From positions 248,001 to 312,000 of the forward strand of contig JBKBPR010000002.1 of NCBI GenBank assembly GCA_046293135.1: a DNA stretch of 64,000 nucleotides, given 5' to 3'. A program made the translations under genes and the position numbers. The notes below the pieces were generated by a model that saw nothing but the letters and a program-made list of their open reading frames with translations, made no database searches and was not told the origin of the DNA. Shown here piece after piece: positions 60,196-64,000 of the stretch. Each line of letters starts with the position of its first letter. The first letter of the stretch is position 1. Origin of the DNA: UBA2638 sp046293135. GTDB lineage: Bacteria > Pseudomonadota > Alphaproteobacteria > Micavibrionales > Micavibrionaceae.

Positions 60196-63100
60196 ATGAG
60201 CAAGAAATCTGCCGCCGCCGCCAATACCGCCCACGACATTGATCTGCGCGATGTCGCTCTGACCGACAAATACGAGCTTGAAAACGGCATGGCATTTATG
60301 TCCGGCCTGCAAGCCCTGACGCGTATTCCCATCGTCCAGCGCCGCCGTGATATTGCCGCGGGATTAAAGACGGGCGGCTTTGTTTCCGGATATCGCGGCT
60401 CGCCGCTCGGCGCTTTTGATCTGGAGATTATGCGCGCCAAAAAATATTACAAAGAACTCGATATCAAATTCGTGCCCGGGGTTAACGAAGACCTCGCCGC
60501 CACCGCCATTTGGGGTACGCAGCAAATCAACCTGTTGCCCGGCGGCAGTGAGTATGACGGCGTGTTCGGAATCTGGTACGGCAAAAGCCCCGGCGTTGAT
60601 CGTTCTGGCGATGTTATGCGCCACGCCAATGCCTATGGCACAGCGCCCAAGGGCGGCGTTCTGGCGATTGTTGGTGACGATCACGCGTGCAAGTCTTCGA
60701 CTCTGCCCTGCCAATCCGATCACGCACTTTATGCGATGATGATCCCGCAGCTTTACCCCGCCAGCATTGCCGAATTTGTTGAATACGGCAATCTGGGTAT
60801 CGAAATGTCGCGCTATTCGGGATGCTGGACGGCGCTCAAAGTTACCTCAGAGAATGTCGAAACCTCCGGCACGGTCGATCTGAGCAAGGAGCAAATCCCG
60901 ATTCTCATCCCGAGCAGTGATGAATTTGAAATGCCGATGGGCGGTCTGCATATCCGTATGAATGACAAGCCGCGCGATGTCGATTGGCGCTTGCAGAATT
61001 ATAAGCTTTTTGCCTGTCACGCCTTTGCGCGCAAGAACAATATCGACCGCATTATGATCGATGCGCCAAAGCCGCGATTCGGGATTATCACATCCGGCAA
61101 GTCTTACGGCGATGTCCAGCAAGCACTTGTCGAGTTGGGGATTACCGATGATATCGCCAAGAAGATCGGGCTGCGGCTTTATAAGGTCGGCATGACATGG
61201 CCATTAGAGCCGCGGGGCGTTCAAGCCTTTGTAAAGGGGCTTGAGGAAATCCTGATCGTTGAGGAAAAGCGCGAGCTGATCGAATATCAGCTCAAACAGC
61301 AGGTCTTTAACTGGCCGCATGATAGCCGCCCCGTGATTGTCGGAAAATATGACGAAAAAGGTGAGCGATTGCTGCCGCTACACAACGATCAATCGGTCGG
61401 CATGGTCGCCCATGTGATTGCCAAGCGCATCAAACATTTCTACACCAATCCCGATATCGAAGCGCGGTTAAGGTATTTCGAAGAGCGCGAGAATGAGTAT
61501 AAATCCTATCTACCGCCCTCGCTGCGCCGCCCGTATTATTGCTCTGGCTGTCCACACAATACCTCCACCAAAGTGCCGAAAGACGGTTTTGCAATGGTCG
61601 GGATCGGCTGTCATTATATGGTACAGTGGATGGATCGCAGCTCGGCAATGTGTACACAGATGGGCGGGGAAGGCGTGCCGTTTATCGGGATGGCGCCTTA
61701 CACCAAGCGCCAGCATATTTTCGCCAATCTGGGTGATGGAACATATTTCCATTCTGGAACGCTGGCCATTCGCGCCGCCGTCGCCGCCAAGATCAATATC
61801 ACCTATAAAATTCTTTATAATGATGCCGTTGCGATGACAGGTGGGCAAGCCGTGGACGGGGAGATGCCCGTTTACCGCGTTGCGCAGCAAGTCATGGCCG
61901 AGGGCGTGAACAAAGCCTTTATCCTGACTGAAAATATGGATGCCTATAAAGATCGCGGCCTTATTCCTGCGGACGTGAAAATTCTGCACCGCGATTACCT
62001 TGATAAGGTCATGAAGGAATGTCAGGACACCGAAGGCACAAGCGTCATTATCTATGACCAGACCTGCGCCGCTGAAAAACGCCGCCGCCGCAAGCGCGGG
62101 CAATATCCCGACCCCGCCAAACGCATTTTCATCAACAAATCCGTTTGCGAAGGATGCGGCGATTGTTCGGTGCAATCCAACTGCGTCGCAGTGCAGCCTA
62201 TCGAAACCGAATATGGCCGCAAGCGCAAAATCAACCAGTCAATGTGCAATAAGGATTTCTCCTGCGTGAAGGGCTTTTGTCCGTCCTTTGTCACCGTTCT
62301 GAACGGCGAGCCGAAAAAGACCAAAGCCGCCAGCGCCAATGATATTTTCGCCGCGATTCCCGAGGCCGATATTCCAACGCTGGAACACGCCTATAACATC
62401 ATGGTGACAGGGATCGGCGGAACAGGTGTTTTGACGGTCGGGGCGCTGCTTGGTATGGCCGCGCATCTGGAGGGCAAACGCTGCCGCAACCTTGATATGA
62501 CGGGGCTGGCGCAAAAGGGCGGTGAGGTGTTGAGCCATGTGCGGATTTCCCCTGTGCCTGATGATTTGCGCACCGGACATATCATCACTGGCGGCGCGGA
62601 TTTGCTGCTGGCCTGTGATATTGTTTCCGCTGTCGGTTTGACCTCTTATGAAACCTTGAGCGCCGAACGTACCAGCGCGGTTGTGAACACCAACAACACC
62701 CCTGTCGCTGATTTTGTTACCAATAATGCGATTGATTTCCATGACAATCAGGTGCGCGAAACGCTCTTTAAAGTGCTGCGCGAGGATGGGCGCAATTTCG
62801 TTCCCGCCACCGATTACGCGCTGACCCTGCTGGGTGATGAGATCGCAACCAATATTTTCGTGGTCGGTTTTGCATGGCAAAAGGGCTTGATACCGTTGAC
62901 GCGCAAGTCGATTGAACGCGCCATCGAACTAAACGGCGTGGCGATTGAAGAGAATAAAAAGGCCTTCAATTATGGCCGCCTTGCCGCCCATGATCCGCAA
63001 AAAGTCGAAGAGCTGGTCAAGAGCGTGAAGGGCGATATCAAGGAAGAACAAATCGCCGATACGCTTGATTCGATCATTGAAAAGCGCAAAAACTATCTGC

Positions 63101-63717
63101 GCGATTATCAAGGTGAGGCGCTCGCTAACCGCTATGAAACGCTGGTGCGGCGCGTGCAGGAAGCCGAGCGCAAAATCAACGCTGCAAGCGAGGATATGGC
63201 CTTGGCGGCGGCGCGCTATTACCACAAAGTTTTGGCCTATAAGGATGAGTACGAGGTCGCGCGGCTTTACACGAACGGCGATTTCATGCGCGAATTAGAG
63301 GCGCAATTCTCCGGCAATTATAAGCTCAAATTCAATATGGCGCCGCCGATTTTGGGTGGTATTGACCCCGCCACGGGCAGGCCGAAAAAGCGCGAATTCG
63401 GCGCCTGGATGCTCAGCGCGCTCAAAATTCTTGCAAGGCTCAAAGGGCTGCGCGGTACTCCGTTTGACATTTTCGGCTATACCGCCGAGCGCAAAATGGA
63501 GCGTGATCTGATTGTGAAATATGAGCAAACAACGGATTATCTGCTCAAACATCTGACGGCGGAAAATCTGGCGGTAGCGGCGGAAATTTTGAGCATTCCC
63601 GATACGATCAAGGGCTATGGCCCTGTCAAACACGCCAATTCCGAAAAGGCCACGGCGCTGCATAGCGAATTGATGGAAAAGTTCAACAATCCGGAAACCC
63701 TGCGCCGCGCGGCTTAA
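60196..63717 (+). CDS. indolepyruvate ferredoxin oxidoreductase, fused subunits
   Basis: The 1173-residue protein joins an IorA-like TPP half with an IorB-like gamma domain. It oxidatively decarboxylates aryl or branched 2-oxoacids to acyl-CoA, reducing ferredoxin. The N-terminal part (about 20-330) is the pyrimidine-binding domain (KTGGFVSGYRGSPLG). CSGCPHNTS near 451 and the GDGTYFHSG region belong to the TPP domain. Two 4Fe-4S-type cysteine sets lie near 652-697 (CEGCGDCSVQSNC, then CNKDFSCVKGFCP). GIGGTGVLTVGALLGMAAHLEG near 739 begins the gamma domain. The fused form is common in alphaproteobacteria, where it degrades aromatic or branched-chain amino acids, which fits the leucine genes upstream. 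Confidence 0.93.
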   Translation: MSKKSAAAANTAHDIDLRDVALTDKYELENGMAFMSGLQALTRIPIVQRRRDIAAGLKTGGFVSGYRGSPLGAFDLEIMRAKKYYKELDIKFVPGVNEDLAATAIWGTQQINLLPGGSEYDGVFGIWYGKSPGVDRSGDVMRHANAYGTAPKGGVLAIVGDDHACKSSTLPCQSDHALYAMMIPQLYPASIAEFVEYGNLGIEMSRYSGCWTALKVTSENVETSGTVDLSKEQIPILIPSSDEFEMPMGGLHIRMNDKPRDVDWRLQNYKLFACHAFARKNNIDRIMIDAPKPRFGIITSGKSYGDVQQALVELGITDDIAKKIGLRLYKVGMTWPLEPRGVQAFVKGLEEILIVEEKRELIEYQLKQQVFNWPHDSRPVIVGKYDEKGERLLPLHNDQSVGMVAHVIAKRIKHFYTNPDIEARLRYFEERENEYKSYLPPSLRRPYYCSGCPHNTSTKVPKDGFAMVGIGCHYMVQWMDRSSAMCTQMGGEGVPFIGMAPYTKRQHIFANLGDGTYFHSGTLAIRAAVAAKINITYKILYNDAVAMTGGQAVDGEMPVYRVAQQVMAEGVNKAFILTENMDAYKDRGLIPADVKILHRDYLDKVMKECQDTEGTSVIIYDQTCAAEKRRRRKRGQYPDPAKRIFINKSVCEGCGDCSVQSNCVAVQPIETEYGRKRKINQSMCNKDFSCVKGFCPSFVTVLNGEPKKTKAASANDIFAAIPEADIPTLEHAYNIMVTGIGGTGVLTVGALLGMAAHLEGKRCRNLDMTGLAQKGGEVLSHVRISPVPDDLRTGHIITGGADLLLACDIVSAVGLTSYETLSAERTSAVVNTNNTPVADFVTNNAIDFHDNQVRETLFKVLREDGRNFVPATDYALTLLGDEIATNIFVVGFAWQKGLIPLTRKSIERAIELNGVAIEENKKAFNYGRLAAHDPQKVEELVKSVKGDIKEEQIADTLDSIIEKRKNYLRDYQGEALANRYETLVRRVQEAERKINAASEDMALAAARYYHKVLAYKDEYEVARLYTNGDFMRELEAQFSGNYKLKFNMAPPILGGIDPATGRPKKREFGAWMLSALKILARLKGLRGTPFDIFGYTAERKMERDLIVKYEQTTDYLLKHLTAENLAVAAEILSIPDTIKGYGPVKHANSEKATALHSELMEKFNNPETLRRAA

Positions 63718-63764
63718 GATATAGCGGCTTAAGATATATAAACGGATATAGACCGATATAGACC
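63709..63764 (+). repeat. tandem duplications across and after the oxidoreductase stop codon
   Basis: GCGGCTTAAGATATA is repeated at 63709-63723 and 63724-63738, and the stop codon TAA is in the first unit. Then GATATAGACC is repeated at 63745-63754 and 63755-63764. Confidence 0.9.
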
Positions 63765-64000
63765 CTATATTTTGCTAAGGCCAATCATGGGATGACCGCC
63801 ATTTCGAGCCTGATAAAAATCTCCCAGTTTCCGATAGTATTTTTCCAAATCTGAAATACGGCCACCTTCATCCTGCGCCAGATAATCTATTTTTCCTGCC
63901 GCAAATTTTTGTTCAATCTCTTGCAATTCATTTATCGCACGATGAATTGTGGTTATGCCTTGCGGCGATTTTGGAGATTGCGACAAAACACGGTTGGCTA
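63765..64000 (-). CDS. hypothetical protein, 3' part (gene probably continues past the window)
   Basis: I do not recognise a family. The visible reading frame of about 78 codons stays open to base 64000, so the true start may lie outside; the first in-window candidate is a TTG at 63986 without a good ribosome-binding site. The product is soluble and helical (TTIHRAINELQEIEQKFAAG, then RISDLEKYYRKLGDFYQARN), ending in GGHPMIGLSKI. It is convergent with the oxidoreductase gene. Confidence 0.5.
   Translation of the reverse strand, partial: ANRVLSQSPKSPQGITTIHRAINELQEIEQKFAAGKIDYLAQDEGGRISDLEKYYRKLGDFYQARNGGHPMIGLSKI

Overview
The window looks like chromosomal DNA of an alphaproteobacterium of moderate GC content. 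The evidence is a DivL-type histidine kinase homologue with tyrosine in its H-box, the alphaproteobacterial AddB/AddA repair pair in a tsaE - nucleotidyltransferase - addB - addA - trxA run, rapZ close to ahcY, and a fused indolepyruvate ferredoxin oxidoreductase. The order may be Rhodospirillales-like or Micavibrionales-like, but this is inference without a phylogeny. I see no prophage, integrase, transposase, rRNA, tRNA or CRISPR array.

Layout. 1-7.3 kb: 3' end of rapZ, a small unknown gene, ahcY, an intergenic repeat element, a frame-disrupted membrane-anchored EF-hand-like gene, divL and a small secreted protein. 7.3-15.9 kb: tsaE, a MurU-like nucleotidyltransferase, addB, addA and trxA, the first four genes joined by short overlaps. 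15.9-21.4 kb: mccB, a degenerate lipoamide-dehydrogenase-like flavoprotein, an AsmA-like protein and a MATE exporter. 21.5-26.3 kb: a secreted RTX/DUF4114 protein, an RsmC-like methyltransferase and a GNAT protein with a damaged 5' end. 26.3-33.9 kb: a standalone ClpB-D1-like AAA+ ATPase and the serine pathway (serB with an SPFH gene, serC, serA), with a frame-disrupted HExxH/ankyrin protein between serC and serA. 34-48.7 kb: a response regulator with a partner protein, then a secretion locus. 48.8-53.6 kb: thrS, an EamA half-transporter, pirin, infC with an ATC start, a second copy of the intergenic repeat and an unknown gene. 53.9-59.3 kb: leucine/isovalerate degradation genes (liuC, liuA, mvaB, mccA) interrupted by a GIY-YIG gene between inverted palindromic repeats. 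59.5-64 kb: a small secreted protein, the fused indolepyruvate oxidoreductase and a partial unknown gene.

The most coherent accessory system lies at 35.2-48.7 kb. A 2129-residue adhesin has N-terminal PAAG motifs, duplicated Ig-like modules, DUF4114, a von Willebrand A domain, RTX repeats and a type I secretion tail. It is followed by two paralogous small cysteine-rich exported proteins. One is soluble; the other is a lipoprotein with a 14-fold PS(N/D)PG repeat. Next come tolC, a LapB-type ABC exporter and an HlyD/LapC adaptor. The reading is a Lap-like regulated surface adhesin and its own exporter, with the Cys-rich pair as undescribed accessory proteins. The RTX protein at 21.5 kb shares DUF4114 and the secretion tail and may use the same exporter.

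Signs of recent change include two copies of a 115-116 bp GTGGGGC-array element 50 kb apart, a divL-like 5' end on the inserted EF-hand gene, stop-codon-spanning tandem duplications at two genes, and two genes whose frames break at homopolymer runs (real frameshifts or base-calling errors).
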